From Xanthomonas sp. DAR 34887 (lineage in GTDB: Bacteria; Pseudomonadota; Gammaproteobacteria; Xanthomonadales; Xanthomonadaceae), in assembly GCF_041245805.1 (NCBI RefSeq), contig NZ_CP162490.1, positions 284,501 through 348,500 on the forward strand: a stretch of DNA of 64,000 nt, given 5' to 3'. The position numbers and the translations under genes were made by a program. How positions within the stretch are numbered: the stretch's first letter is position 1; each line of letters begins with the position of its first letter. The notes beneath the pieces are model-generated. The model saw nothing but the letters and a program-made list of their open reading frames with translations, had not been told where the DNA came from and ran no database searches. This document shows positions 26,236-35,206 of this stretch, piece by piece.

Positions 26236-26276
26236 ATATGAGGTTCCATATTCAAAACAAAGACTCTAAAATATGG
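26236..26276. promoter_or_regulatory. Candidate LysR operator dyads
   Basis: ATATG at 26236-26240 pairs with CATAT at 26247-26251, and a further CCATAT (26246) faces ATATGG (26271). The AT-rich patch lies 27-67 bases before the LysR start between divergent genes, where LysR proteins usually bind. Confidence 0.45.
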
Positions 26277-26302
26277 ACGCCTCGTACCGAATTTGAGACG
26301 GC

Positions 26303-27184
26303 ATGGACCTGAACGCGCTGGAGGATTTCCAACTGGTGGCCACGCATGGCGGCTTCGGACGAGCCAGTCGCGTCAGCGGCCGGTCCAAGGCGACGCTGTC
26401 GCGCCGGGTCGCCGATCTCGAAGACTCGCTAGGCATCCGGCTCATCGAGCGGGGCGAGCGCAGCTTGGGCCTGACCGAAGCCGGCCAAATCTTGCTGGCC
26501 AGGCTCGAGGGGCCGATGCGCGAAGTTGCCGAGGCGATCGCGGCGGCGCGGGACGGGCTGGCGACCCCGCGAGGCCGGCTGCGTGTCGCGGCGCCGCTGC
26601 TGTTCTCGCAAGTGGCGCTGGGGCGGCTTGCCGCCGCGTTCCAGGCGCTCTATCCGCAGGTGCAGATAGAAGCCGTCGCCGAGGACCGGGTCGCCGACCT
26701 CGTCGAGGAGCATTTCGACGTCGCCATCCGCATCAACCCGAACAAGGACAGCGTGCTGGTCGGCAGGCGTTTCGCCAAGGACCGGCTGGTGCTTGCGGCC
26801 GCTCCTGGCATCGCGCTGCCAAAAGGGCGGAAAGGCGACGCCTTGCGCGTCCCGGCCGTGGTGACGCCGTCCTATCGCGACGGCGAGCGGTGGTCGGTCC
26901 AGGGCGGCCAGCTCGTCGTCGAACCGCAGCCCGTGCTGCGGCTGTCCTCGCTGCTGACGGTCCGCGATGCCGTCGCCGCCGGCGCCGGCGCGGCCATGCT
27001 GCCGCAGTCGCTCATCGGGCGTCTTCTCGACAAGGGCGAACTGATTGCGTGGGGCGCGGCCGACGACGAGGTCGAACTGTGGGTGCTGCACACGTCGCGG
27101 CGCCTGCAGAGTCCCAAAGTGCGGGCGTTCGTCGAGTTCATCGGCGGCCGTTACCCGGACGGCGTGTTTGCCGTCGACGCATGA
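26303..27184 (+). CDS. LysR-family transcriptional regulator
   Basis: A 293-residue DNA-binding regulator. The N-terminal winged helix-turn-helix is seen in FQLVATHGGFGRASRVSG and TLSRRVADLEDSLGIRLIER, then the linker helix and two-lobed effector domain (RGRLRVAAPLLFSQ onward). Divergent placement to an NmrA-like oxidoreductase suggests it controls that gene. The local order on the minus strand is two oxidoreductases. The effector cannot be told from sequence. Confidence 0.9.
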   Translation: MDLNALEDFQLVATHGGFGRASRVSGRSKATLSRRVADLEDSLGIRLIERGERSLGLTEAGQILLARLEGPMREVAEAIAAARDGLATPRGRLRVAAPLLFSQVALGRLAAAFQALYPQVQIEAVAEDRVADLVEEHFDVAIRINPNKDSVLVGRRFAKDRLVLAAAPGIALPKGRKGDALRVPAVVTPSYRDGERWSVQGGQLVVEPQPVLRLSSLLTVRDAVAAGAGAAMLPQSLIGRLLDKGELIAWGAADDEVELWVLHTSRRLQSPKVRAFVEFIGGRYPDGVFAVDA

Positions 27185-27331
27185 GCCTGGTCGGGCGGCG
27201 CACGCCGGACTGACGCGGGGATTGCGAGCCTCCCCCCACAACACCTTGAGCGATTCGCTTCCACCGACCGTGCGGCGCGCTTGCGCGCCAATCCAGGAAG
27301 ATTCGACACGGCCGCATCGCCGCGCGCCGCG

Positions 27332-27739
27332 TCACGGATGCAGGGACAGGCGCTTGGTGGCTTTTTCCACGGCCTTCTTCGGCCCGCGCAATCCGATCCC
27401 CACAAGGTTCAGGGCGGCCGGGTCTTCCGCGGCGAACGCCTGGCGATTGGCCTCGTCGTGCCCGGTCGCGAACATGGCGAACACGTAAGGCAGCACGGTG
27501 ATCTCGCGTTCCAGTCCCACGCGGTGCGCGGCCTGGAGTCCGGCGAGATCGGCCTCGAACACCAGCATCGGTTGCCCGAGCAGGTTGCCGTAGCGGTGCC
27601 CGCTCGCATCGACATAGGCTTCGCCCATGGCGTCGGGGGCGGCCGCGGCGATGCCGGTCGCGAGGAAGGCGACGACATTCAGGCGCTGCCAGGTCGCCAG
27701 GTCGTTGCGGACGATGAGGGCCACTTTGGTGTCGAACAT
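27332..27739 (-). CDS. DUF2000-family protein
   Basis: A 135-residue cytoplasmic protein of the DUF2000 family, starting MFDTKVALIVRNDLATWQ, with central YVDASGHRYGNLLGQPMLVF and a GIGLRGPKKAVEKATKRL tail. Function is unknown; structures of relatives show a small alpha/beta fold. GGAG lies 9 bases before the ATG at 27739. It is 52 bases downstream of the AraC-type regulator gene in the same direction, so the regulator may control it. Confidence 0.82.
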   Translation of the reverse strand: MFDTKVALIVRNDLATWQRLNVVAFLATGIAAAAPDAMGEAYVDASGHRYGNLLGQPMLVFEADLAGLQAAHRVGLEREITVLPYVFAMFATGHDEANRQAFAAEDPAALNLVGIGLRGPKKAVEKATKRLSLHP

Positions 27740-27791
27740 TGGGGAACTCCGTTCTTGCTGGACTGTGGCCATGGTCGGAGCCGCCCACGCT

Positions 27792-28643
27792 TCAATCTAG
27801 AACGCCTGTGCACTGCCGCCGGTAGGCGGCGGGGGTGAGCCGATAGGCGCGTTTGAACCAGCGGCCCAGATGGCTTTGGTCGGCGAAGCCGACCTTGAGC
27901 GCCACTTCCGCCGGGTCCTGGCCGCCGGCCAGCAGGGTGCGCGCGACACGCAGGCGCAATCGGATCAGGTAGGCGTGCGGCGACAGGCCGAACGTCCGCT
28001 GGAATTGCCGGGTGAGGCGGAACCTGTCCATGTCGGCGTGGCCGGCGAGTTCATCCAGGCCGACGTCGCGCTCCATCTGCGCGTGCAGGAAATCCCTGGC
28101 CCGCGCCATCCTTGCCGCCGAATCGCGCGCGGGCGGCGCATCCGCGGACAGATGCGAGGACAGCAGCCGCATCATGCGATCCAGGCTCTGGTCCCGCGCC
28201 AGGCGGCCTTCGCCGTGATGCACGGCGAGAAACGCCTGACGTATCGCCGCGCTCAACACCGCATCGCCGGTCAAGGTGCTCTGGAATGCCGGTTGAATCG
28301 CGCAGATGTCCCACTGGCCGAGCCGTTGCAGCATCTCCGCCACCCAGGTCTGGGGCAGGTAGAGCATCGCGTAGGTGAAGCCGTCCTCCTCGGGCGCATG
28401 CCCGTCGTGGACGGCTCCCGGCTCGATCAGGATGGCGCGGCCCGGCGTACTGGTATGCAGCGATCGATGGCAGTGGAACCGCTGGACGCCCTGCAAGGTG
28501 ACGCCGACCAGCACTTCGTCATGATCGTGGGGATCGTAGGCGTGTCCGCGGAAATGCGCGTGCACGCTCTCGATGCCGGTTTCCCGATCGCGACGAATCC
28601 TGAGCCAATCGTCGGTGGTGGTTTTTCGGGAGCTGGGGGGCAT
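27792..28643 (-). CDS. AraC-family transcriptional regulator
   Basis: A 283-residue regulator with an N-terminal cupin sensing domain (HDHDEVLVGVTLQGVQRF) and C-terminal double helix-turn-helix (VGLDELAGHADMDRFRLTRQF and ALKVGFADQSHLGRWFKR). This layout is typical of AraC proteins annotated with an AraC_binding domain. ATG 28643 is preferred over an upstream in-frame TTG at 28658. The DUF2000 gene follows directly. Effector unknown. Confidence 0.9.
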   Translation of the reverse strand: MPPSSRKTTTDDWLRIRRDRETGIESVHAHFRGHAYDPHDHDEVLVGVTLQGVQRFHCHRSLHTSTPGRAILIEPGAVHDGHAPEEDGFTYAMLYLPQTWVAEMLQRLGQWDICAIQPAFQSTLTGDAVLSAAIRQAFLAVHHGEGRLARDQSLDRMMRLLSSHLSADAPPARDSAARMARARDFLHAQMERDVGLDELAGHADMDRFRLTRQFQRTFGLSPHAYLIRLRLRVARTLLAGGQDPAEVALKVGFADQSHLGRWFKRAYRLTPAAYRRQCTGVLD

Positions 28644-28895
28644 GGCGCTACTCTGCAAGAGCGCGGCGGTGGCTCGCTCGGATCGTCATTGGGCGACAGT
28701 TCCTGACGACCGAGTGTAGGGACGAAGCGTCGCCGACTTCAATTGCAGGCGAGGACGCCCGCAATGCACATTGCGAGATGTCGCGCTTTCCGGCGGAAAT
28801 AGCGGCGTGCAGCTTCCGGGGCATAGGCGAAGACGTGCTGTCGCGGCGGCGCCATGCATCGGGTGGCATGGCAGTCTCCGCCGTCCGCCGCGGGT

Positions 28896-29375
28896 TCACT
28901 CCGCGCCGGGGAAGCCCAGCTGCCGCCATGCTTCGAACACCACCACCGCCACGGCGTTGGACAGATTGAGGCTGCGGTTGTGCGGGCGCATCGGCAGGCG
29001 CAGGCGGTGTGCGGGCGGCACCTGTTCCAGCACCTCGGCGGGCAGGCCGCGGGTCTCCGGGCCGAACAGGAACGCATCGCCGTCGGCGAAGGCGGGCGCA
29101 TCGTAGCGCGTGGTGCTGCGGGTACTCAGGGCGAACAGGCGGCGCGGCGCGATGCTGTGCAACGCGGCGTCCAGCGAAGCGTGGACCTGCAGGCGTGCGT
29201 ACTCGTGGTAATCCAGGCCGGCGCGTTTGAGCTGCTTGTCCTCGAGCTCGAAGCCGAGCGGCTCGATCAGGTGCAGCTGCGCGCCGGTATTCGCGCAAAG
29301 GCGGATGGCATTGCCCGTGTTGGGCGGTATTTCGGGTTGGAACAGCAGAACATGCAGCGTGGGCGTGGCGGTCAT
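28896..29375 (-). CDS. trmL: tRNA (cytidine(34)-2'-O)-methyltransferase
   Basis: This SPOUT-class enzyme methylates the 2'-OH of the wobble base in tRNA-Leu. The 159-residue length is typical. Motifs are LFQPEIPPNTGNAIRLCANTG near the start, FLFGPETRGLP as the knot region, and RPHNRSLNLSNAVAVVV near the end, which forms the SAM-binding trefoil knot. No operon partner is close: 237 bases lie downstream before the AraC gene and 51 bases upstream to the tandem-repeat gene. Confidence 0.93.
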   Translation of the reverse strand: MTATPTLHVLLFQPEIPPNTGNAIRLCANTGAQLHLIEPLGFELEDKQLKRAGLDYHEYARLQVHASLDAALHSIAPRRLFALSTRSTTRYDAPAFADGDAFLFGPETRGLPAEVLEQVPPAHRLRLPMRPHNRSLNLSNAVAVVVFEAWRQLGFPGAE

Positions 29376-29426
29376 CGGCGCAGTTTACGCGCCGGCTCCG
29401 GCCTGTGCCGGCGAAGCGTCGCCGGC

Positions 29427-29903
29427 TCAGCGCGCCAGGCTGGTGGTCAGGTCCTGGCTCAGGTTCTGCAGGCTCGGCTGCAGCTGCAGCATCGCGCTGT
29501 CCAGGGCGCCGCTGACCACGGTGCCGATCGCGAACACGCTCTGGGTGTCGGCGCTCGGGCGCACCTGCACCGTGGCCAGGGTGACCACGCGCTGGCTCGT
29601 CGCCTGCTCGGTATCGCGCTGGGCGATCTGCTCGGCGGACGGGCGCACCTGCACTGCCGCCAGCGTGGCGATGCGGCTGGACAGTTCGGCGTCGCGCTGC
29701 GCCAGTTGCTCGGCGGACGGACGCACCTGCACCGCGTCCAGGGTGACGATGCCGCTGTCGCGCTCGAAGCTGCGCTGGGCGATCTGCTCGGCGGAAGGGC
29801 GAACCTGCACGCTGTCCAGGGTGGTGATGGCAGGCGCGGCGATGGCCGGCGCGGCGAGCAGGGCGGCGACGGCGAAGGTCAGGGCGAAAGAAGCGGTTTT
29901 CAT
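29427..29903 (-). CDS. Exported protein with VQVRPSAEQ tandem repeats
   Basis: I do not recognise this family. The 158-residue product has a signal peptide ending near AIAAPA. Residues 27-118 hold four repeats of about 26 residues, each built on V-T-L-x-x-V-Q-V-R-P-S-A-E-Q-x-A-Q-R; VQVRPSA occurs at 32, 58, 84 and 112. The tail (residues 119-158) is amphipathic. No cysteine or metal motif is present. The repeats are also near-identical in DNA, which points to recent expansion. The ATG at 29903 is at the signal peptide; longer frames upstream are AT-rich non-coding sequence. Confidence 0.75.
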   Translation of the reverse strand: MKTASFALTFAVAALLAAPAIAAPAITTLDSVQVRPSAEQIAQRSFERDSGIVTLDAVQVRPSAEQLAQRDAELSSRIATLAAVQVRPSAEQIAQRDTEQATSQRVVTLATVQVRPSADTQSVFAIGTVVSGALDSAMLQLQPSLQNLSQDLTTSLAR

Positions 29904-30316
29904 GGCGGGCCTCGTTGGTGTTGTTGAGCAGTGGTGTGGTAGTAAGGTAGAACACCTAATCAGGGGACGCAAGAACTTTTTGCTGTTTTCTCTTTCGATT
30001 AAGCTCTTGTTCATCATTTGCTTGGCGGCACTTGTTGCGCCCAGATGCAAAGCAGATCCTGTGCCAACTTCAAACCTTTGTTATTCAAGGACTTTATTGA
30101 GGCCCTGAGTGTCCGCTGGCGGACACCCGGTCGCCTGCGTACGTCCGTGTTCGGGCGATCGGTCGCTTTTCCGGTGTCGCTGCCGGCCCATTGCGTTCAG
30201 GATCGGAGGTGCCGGTGCTGCTCAGGAACGGGCCGAACGGCATACGCGGGCGCGGCGGCGGCCCGTTACGATCGAGGTCTGGCTGTCCTTCCACTCATTT
30301 CTCAAAAGGAACTTGC
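29904..30316. other. Divergent promoter region, AT-rich, with palindrome
   Basis: This 413-base gap between two divergent genes has an unusually AT-rich core (about 29950-30100) and no convincing gene. A perfect 18-base palindrome lies at 30109-30126. It probably holds promoters for both genes. Confidence 0.55.
30109..30126. promoter_or_regulatory. 18-bp perfect palindrome, candidate operator
   Basis: GTGTCCGCTGGCGGACAC has 8-base perfect arms and a 2-base centre. It lies 190 bases before the M16 peptidase start. The protein that would bind is not known. Confidence 0.5.
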
Positions 30317-33193
30317 ATGACCGTGTCGATCCGCCCCCGTGGGGCGCTGCTGGCCATCGCCCTGTCCACTGCGCTCGGCACGCTGAGCTACGCGCCGCCG
30401 TCGAGCGCGGCCAAGCCGCCGGCCGCGGCGAAAGTGGACATCGCGTTCGAGCAGTTCACCCTGCCCAATGGCCTGCGCGTGGTGGTGCACACCGATCGCA
30501 AGGCGCCGATCGTGGCGGTCAACCTCTGGTACCACGTCGGCGCCAAGGACGAGCCGGCCGGGCGCACCGGGTTCGCGCACCTGTTCGAACACCTGATGTT
30601 CCAGGGCAGCGAGAACCACAGCGGCGAGTTCTTCGAACCGTTCAAGCAGGTCGGCGCCACCGACCAGAACGGCACCACCAACAGCGACCGCACCAACTAT
30701 TTCGAGAACGTGCCGACCACCGCGCTGGACATGGCGCTGTGGATGGAGTCCGACCGCATGGGCCACCTGGTCGGCGCCATCGACCAGGCCGCGCTCGACG
30801 AACAGCGCGGCGTGGTCCAGAACGAGAAGCGCCAGGGCGAGAACCAGCCCTACGGCCAGGCCTGGGACAAGCTGAGCCGCGCGCTGTACCCGAAGGGCCA
30901 TCCGTACCACCACAGCGTGATCGGCTCGATGAACGACCTCAACGCCGCCTCGCTGGCCGACGTGAAGCAGTGGTTCCGCACCTGGTACGGGCCGAACAAC
31001 GCGGTGCTGGTGCTGGCCGGCGACATCGACGTGTCCACCGCGAAAGAGAAGGTCGCCCGCTATTTCGGCGATATCCCGGCCGGCCCGAGCATGGCGCAGC
31101 CGCAGGTCGACGTGGCCCAGCGCACCCAGTCCACGCGCGAGACGATGACCGACAAGGTGCCGCAGGCGCGCATCTATCGCGTCTGGAACGTGGCCCAGAC
31201 CGGGACCGAGGACATCGACCGCCTGCAGCTGCTGGCACAGGTGCTGGGCGGCGCCAAGTCCTCGCGGCTGGACCGGCGCCTGGTGCACGAGGACAAGCTG
31301 GTCGACCAGATCAGCGCCGGCGCCTGGCCGTCGCAGCTGGGCTCCAGCTTCGGCATCATCGCCACGGTGAAGCAGGGTGTGGATCCGGCCAAGGTCGAGG
31401 CGGTGATCGACGAGGAGCTGCGCAAGCTGCTCGACAAGGGGCCGGACAAGGACGAACTGCTGCGGGCCAAGACCGCGTTCCGCGCCGGCTTCGTGCGCGG
31501 CATCGAGCGCATCGGCGGTTTCGGCGGCAAGGCCGATGCGCTGGCCGAGTGCACGGTGTTCACCGGCGATCCCGGCTGCTTCCGCACCTCGCTGGCCACC
31601 ATCGAGTCCACCCGCGCGCGCGACCTGAAGGCGGTGGGCCGCAAGTGGCTGGGCAAGGGCGACCACACCCTGGTGGTGGAACCGGGCGAGCGCGTGGCGC
31701 TGGCCGAAGAGCCGGCCGTGCAGCCGGCGCCGCTGACGCCGCCGCCGGTCGATCCGAAGTACCGCGCGCTGCCCAGCGTCGTCGATCGCAGCGCCGGCCC
31801 GCCCAAGACCACCCAGTTCCCGCAGCTGAAGTTCCCGGCGCTGCAGCGCGCCACGCTGAAGAACGGCACCCGGGTGATCCTGGCCGAGCGCCACGACGTG
31901 CCGGTGGTGCAATTCAGCTACGAATTCCCGGGCGGCTTCAGTGCCGACCAGGGGCGCAAGTCGGGTACCGCCAACTTCACCATGGGCATGCTCGACGAAG
32001 GCGCCGGCAATTACGATTCGCTGGGCTTCGCCGATGCCGCCGACACGCTGGGTGCCACGCTCAGCGCCGGCGCCTCGCTGGACGGCAGCAATGCCTACCT
32101 GTCGGCGCTGAAGGAGAACCTGGCGCCGTCGCTGGCGCTGTACGCCGACATGCTGCGGCGCCCGCGCTTCGAGCAGAAGGAGATCGAGCGCATCAAGGCC
32201 AGCTGGATCGCCGGTATCCGCCAGGAGAAGGCCCAGCCCAACGCGGTGGCGATGCGGGTGCTGCCGCCGCTGCTGTACGGCGACGGCCATCCGTATGCGA
32301 TCCCGTTCAGCGGCAGCGGCACCGAGCCGGCGATCGCGGCGCTGGAGCGCACCGACCTGGTGGACTTCCAGCGCGACTGGATCCGCCCCGAACAAGCCAC
32401 CCTGATCGTGGTCGGCGACACCACCCTGGCCGAGGTGGTGCCGCTGCTGGACGCGCAGTTCGGCGACTGGAAGGGCGAGGGCACGGCGCCGTCGCTGCAG
32501 GCGCCGGCGGCGGTGCCGCGCCCGAGCAAGCCGCGCGTGTACCTGATCGACCAGCCGGGCGCGGTGCAGGCGAACCTGTTCGCCGCCGAACTGGTGCCGC
32601 CGACCACCGATGCGTCCTCGATCCGGTTCGACACCGCCAATGGCGTGCTCGGCGGCGATTTCACCTCGCGGCTGAACATGAACCTGCGCGAGAACAAGCA
32701 CTGGTCGTACGGCGCGCGCAGTTCGGCCTCCAACACCCTGGGCCAGCGCCCGTGGTCGGCCGCCGCGCCGGTGCAGATCGACAAGACCGCGCCGGCGCTG
32801 CAGGAGATGCAGAAGGAGATCAGCGCCTTCGCCAGCGGCAAGCTGCCGCCGACGGCGGAGGAAGTGGCGCGGATCCGCAACATCCAGACGCTGAGCCTGC
32901 CCGGCGCCTACGAGACCGCCAGTTCGGTGCTCGGTGCGATCGGCGGCATCGTCCGTTACGGGCGGCCCGACGACTACGTGTTCAAGCGCAAGGCCGAGAT
33001 CGAGGCGATGACCCCGGCGCAGGTGGCGCAGGCCGCCGCGACCCTGGACCCGAACGCCCTGACCTGGGTGGTGGTGGGCGACCTGAAGCAGATCGAGCGC
33101 CCGGTGCGCGCGCTGAAGCTGGGCGAGGTAACGGTGATCGACGCCGACGGCAAGCCGCAGGGCGCGGCCGCGCCGGTTGCGCCGAAGCGTTGA
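30317..33193 (+). CDS. Exported M16-family zinc metallopeptidase, two-domain
   Basis: A 958-residue periplasmic or envelope insulinase-type peptidase. The signal peptide ends around residue 32. The first M16 domain contains the inverted zinc motif HLFEH at 88-92 with downstream Glu-containing segment EQRGVVQNEKRQ. A second M16-like half starts near residue 510 (FPALQRATLKNGTRVILAERHD) and lacks the HxxEH motif, as in family members where the second half only forms the chamber. AAAAGGA precedes the ATG. It is monocistronic by context. The physiological peptide substrate is unknown. Confidence 0.93.
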   Translation: MTVSIRPRGALLAIALSTALGTLSYAPPSSAAKPPAAAKVDIAFEQFTLPNGLRVVVHTDRKAPIVAVNLWYHVGAKDEPAGRTGFAHLFEHLMFQGSENHSGEFFEPFKQVGATDQNGTTNSDRTNYFENVPTTALDMALWMESDRMGHLVGAIDQAALDEQRGVVQNEKRQGENQPYGQAWDKLSRALYPKGHPYHHSVIGSMNDLNAASLADVKQWFRTWYGPNNAVLVLAGDIDVSTAKEKVARYFGDIPAGPSMAQPQVDVAQRTQSTRETMTDKVPQARIYRVWNVAQTGTEDIDRLQLLAQVLGGAKSSRLDRRLVHEDKLVDQISAGAWPSQLGSSFGIIATVKQGVDPAKVEAVIDEELRKLLDKGPDKDELLRAKTAFRAGFVRGIERIGGFGGKADALAECTVFTGDPGCFRTSLATIESTRARDLKAVGRKWLGKGDHTLVVEPGERVALAEEPAVQPAPLTPPPVDPKYRALPSVVDRSAGPPKTTQFPQLKFPALQRATLKNGTRVILAERHDVPVVQFSYEFPGGFSADQGRKSGTANFTMGMLDEGAGNYDSLGFADAADTLGATLSAGASLDGSNAYLSALKENLAPSLALYADMLRRPRFEQKEIERIKASWIAGIRQEKAQPNAVAMRVLPPLLYGDGHPYAIPFSGSGTEPAIAALERTDLVDFQRDWIRPEQATLIVVGDTTLAEVVPLLDAQFGDWKGEGTAPSLQAPAAVPRPSKPRVYLIDQPGAVQANLFAAELVPPTTDASSIRFDTANGVLGGDFTSRLNMNLRENKHWSYGARSSASNTLGQRPWSAAAPVQIDKTAPALQEMQKEISAFASGKLPPTAEEVARIRNIQTLSLPGAYETASSVLGAIGGIVRYGRPDDYVFKRKAEIEAMTPAQVAQAAATLDPNALTWVVVGDLKQIERPVRALKLGEVTVIDADGKPQGAAAPVAPKR

Positions 33194-33238
33194 GGCGGGC
33201 CTGCGGGGCCGGATGAGGATGCGGGCGGCGTATGCGCC

Positions 33239-33523
33239 CGACGCTGCGAGACGCTTCGCGCCGTACCCTCACCCCAACCCCTCTCCCGATGGGAGAGGGG
33301 CTAGCGGCTTTTCCTTTTCCCATCGGGAGAAGGTGCCCCGCAGGGGCGGATGAGGGTGCGGGCGAAGCCTCATGCACCCAAACTGCGCGAGACGCTTTCG
33401 CGCCGTACCCTCACCCCAACCTCTCTCCCGATGGGAGAGGGGCTAGCGGCTGTTCCCTTCTCCCCTCGGGACCATGGCCCCCTTTTCGGGGGAAGGTGCC
33501 CCACAGGGGCGGATGAGGGTACG
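33239..33523. repeat. CCCTCACCCCAACC-type composite intergenic repeat, copy 2
   Basis: Two CCCTCACCCCAACC/CTCTCCC-hairpin modules (from 33262 and 33409) alternate with a module GCCCCNCAGGGGCGGATGAGGGT (33333 and 33498). The order is the reverse complement of 4011-4212. Open frames across it are repeat artefacts. Confidence 0.85.
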
Positions 33524-33640
33524 GAGGCAGCCCCCTGGGAGCCGGCTTCCATGCCTGGAAGCCACCAGCCCCGCCCGCGTCATTGCCAATTCAGCAATCT
33601 GCGGCACAATCCGGGTTCTCTCAGCCTGCGGTCCCTCTCC

Positions 33641-33958
33641 ATGCGCCTACCGATCGCCTTGCTTCTGCTCGCCAGTCTCGCTGCCTGCACCTGGGTGCCG
33701 ATGGCGCCGGAAGGCAAGACCGTGCGCGTGCTGCCGCCGGGACAGGCGCCGGCCGGCTGCGAGAAGCGGGGCGAGGTGGTGGTATCGGTGAAGAGCAGCG
33801 TGGGCTTCTACCAGCGCAACCCGCTGCGGGTGCGCGAGGAACTGGAAACCCTGGCGCGCAACGAGGCCCCCGGCGTCGGTGCCAATACCGTGCAGGCGAT
33901 GGGCGAACCGGTCGATGGCGACCAGCGCTACGCCGCTTATCAATGCAGCACTCGCTGA
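33641..33958 (+). CDS. DUF4156-family lipoprotein
   Basis: A 105-residue small lipoprotein. The signal peptide LPIALLLLASLAAC ends in a lipobox with the lipidated cysteine at residue 16. The mature part contains GCEKRGEVVVSVKSSVGFYQRN and ends in YAAYQC, leaving two cysteines for a possible disulfide; this resembles the DUF4156 family. No function is known. The ATG is 117 bases after the composite repeat, and the gene ends about 100 bases before oleA. Confidence 0.8.
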   Translation: MRLPIALLLLASLAACTWVPMAPEGKTVRVLPPGQAPAGCEKRGEVVVSVKSSVGFYQRNPLRVREELETLARNEAPGVGANTVQAMGEPVDGDQRYAAYQCSTR

Positions 33959-34060
33959 ACCGGTTAAGCCATACGCTCTGTTCCAATTTGTTAAAGATGC
34001 GGTAAAACCGGGCAGCCGCTAGAATTGGCGCCCCTTCGCCTTATCCCGGCGTACATCTCG

Positions 34061-35077
34061 ATGCTCTTCAACAATGTCTCCATCGCGGGACTGGCGCATA
34101 TCGATGCGCCGCACACGCTGACTTCCAAGCAGATCAACGAACGCCTGCAGCCGACCTACGAGCGGCTGGGGATCCGGACCGACGTGCTCGGCGACATCGC
34201 CGGCATCCACGCGCGGCGCATGTGGGATGCGGACATGCAGGCATCCGATGCGGCCACGCTGGCGGCACGCAAGGCGATGGCGGATGCGGGCATCGAGGCG
34301 GGTCAGATCGGGTTGCTGGTCAACACCTCGGTCAGCCGCGACTACCTGGAACCCTCCACCGCCAGCATCGTCTCGGGCAACCTGGGCGTCGGCGAACAGT
34401 GCATGACCTTCGACGTCGCCAATGCCTGCCTGGCCTTCATCAACGGCATGGATATCGCGGCGCGGATGATCGAGCGCGGCGACATCGACTATGCGCTGGT
34501 GGTGGACGGCGAAACCGCCAACCTGGTGTACGAGAAGACCCTGGAGCGGATGACGTCGCCGGACGTGACCGCGCAGGAGTTCCGCGACGAGCTGGCGGCG
34601 CTGACCCTGGGCTGCGGCGCCGCGGCGATGGTAATGGCGCGCGCTGAACTGGTCCCGGACGCGCCGCGCTATCGCGGCGGCGTGACCCGCTCGGCCACCG
34701 AGTGGAACAAGTTGTGCCGGGGCAACCTGGATCGCATGGTCACCGACACGCGCATGCTGCTGATCGAGGGCATCAAGCTGGCGCAGAAGACCTTCCTCGC
34801 CGCCCGCCAGGCGCTGGGTTGGGCGGTGGACGAACTGGATCAGTTCGTGATCCACCAGGTCAGCCTGCCGCACACCCAGGCCTTCATCAAGAACTTCGGC
34901 ATCGACCCGAAGAAGGTGATGACCATCTTCGGCGAGCACGGCAACATCGGCCCGGCCAGCGTGCCGATCGTGCTGAGCAAGCTGCGCGAGCTGGGCCGGC
35001 TGAAGAAGGGCGACCGGATCGCGCTGATGGGCATCGGCTCGGGCCTGAACTGCTCGATGGCCGAGGTGGTCTGGTAA
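34061..35077 (+). CDS. oleA: Long-chain acyl-CoA condensing enzyme OleA
   Basis: This thiolase-fold enzyme joins two long-chain acyl-CoAs head to head to a beta-keto acid, the first step to long-chain olefins. The 338-residue product matches Xanthomonas campestris OleA closely. Catalytic residues are Cys123 (DVANACLAF), Glu97 (DYLEPST), His265 (VIHQVS) and Asn295 (EHGNIGPAS). They correspond to Cys143, Glu117, His285 and Asn315 in the published tagged numbering. An ATG at 34061 replaces an open frame extending to 34025. oleB, oleC and oleD follow on the same strand at 36.5, 39.6 and 44.2 kb. Confidence 0.95.
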   Translation: MLFNNVSIAGLAHIDAPHTLTSKQINERLQPTYERLGIRTDVLGDIAGIHARRMWDADMQASDAATLAARKAMADAGIEAGQIGLLVNTSVSRDYLEPSTASIVSGNLGVGEQCMTFDVANACLAFINGMDIAARMIERGDIDYALVVDGETANLVYEKTLERMTSPDVTAQEFRDELAALTLGCGAAAMVMARAELVPDAPRYRGGVTRSATEWNKLCRGNLDRMVTDTRMLLIEGIKLAQKTFLAARQALGWAVDELDQFVIHQVSLPHTQAFIKNFGIDPKKVMTIFGEHGNIGPASVPIVLSKLRELGRLKKGDRIALMGIGSGLNCSMAEVVW

Positions 35078-35111
35078 GCCGTCTGCCGGTGGCAGTGCGC
35101 GAAAGGGACCG

Positions 35112-35156
35112 ATAATTTTCCTTGTCAGGGCCAACCTGGCGTTTTGGGAAAATTAT
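35112..35156. promoter_or_regulatory. Inverted repeat before fic, operator or terminator
   Basis: ATAATTTTCC at 35112-35121 and GGAAAATTAT at 35147-35156 form perfect 10-base arms with a 25-base spacer. The AT-rich site stands out in GC-rich surroundings between oleA and the Fic gene. Confidence 0.5.
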
Positions 35157-35206
35157 TGATAGTTTTCTTTCCTAATGGCCGCGTTCGGTGGCTGTAAGGA
35201 AAGCCG

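Noticed and set aside
33232..33552. Open frames within the composite repeat
   Set aside because: They read PLPMGEG-like residues from the CCCTCTCCC modules and occur in the same way at 4011-4212; repeat artefact.
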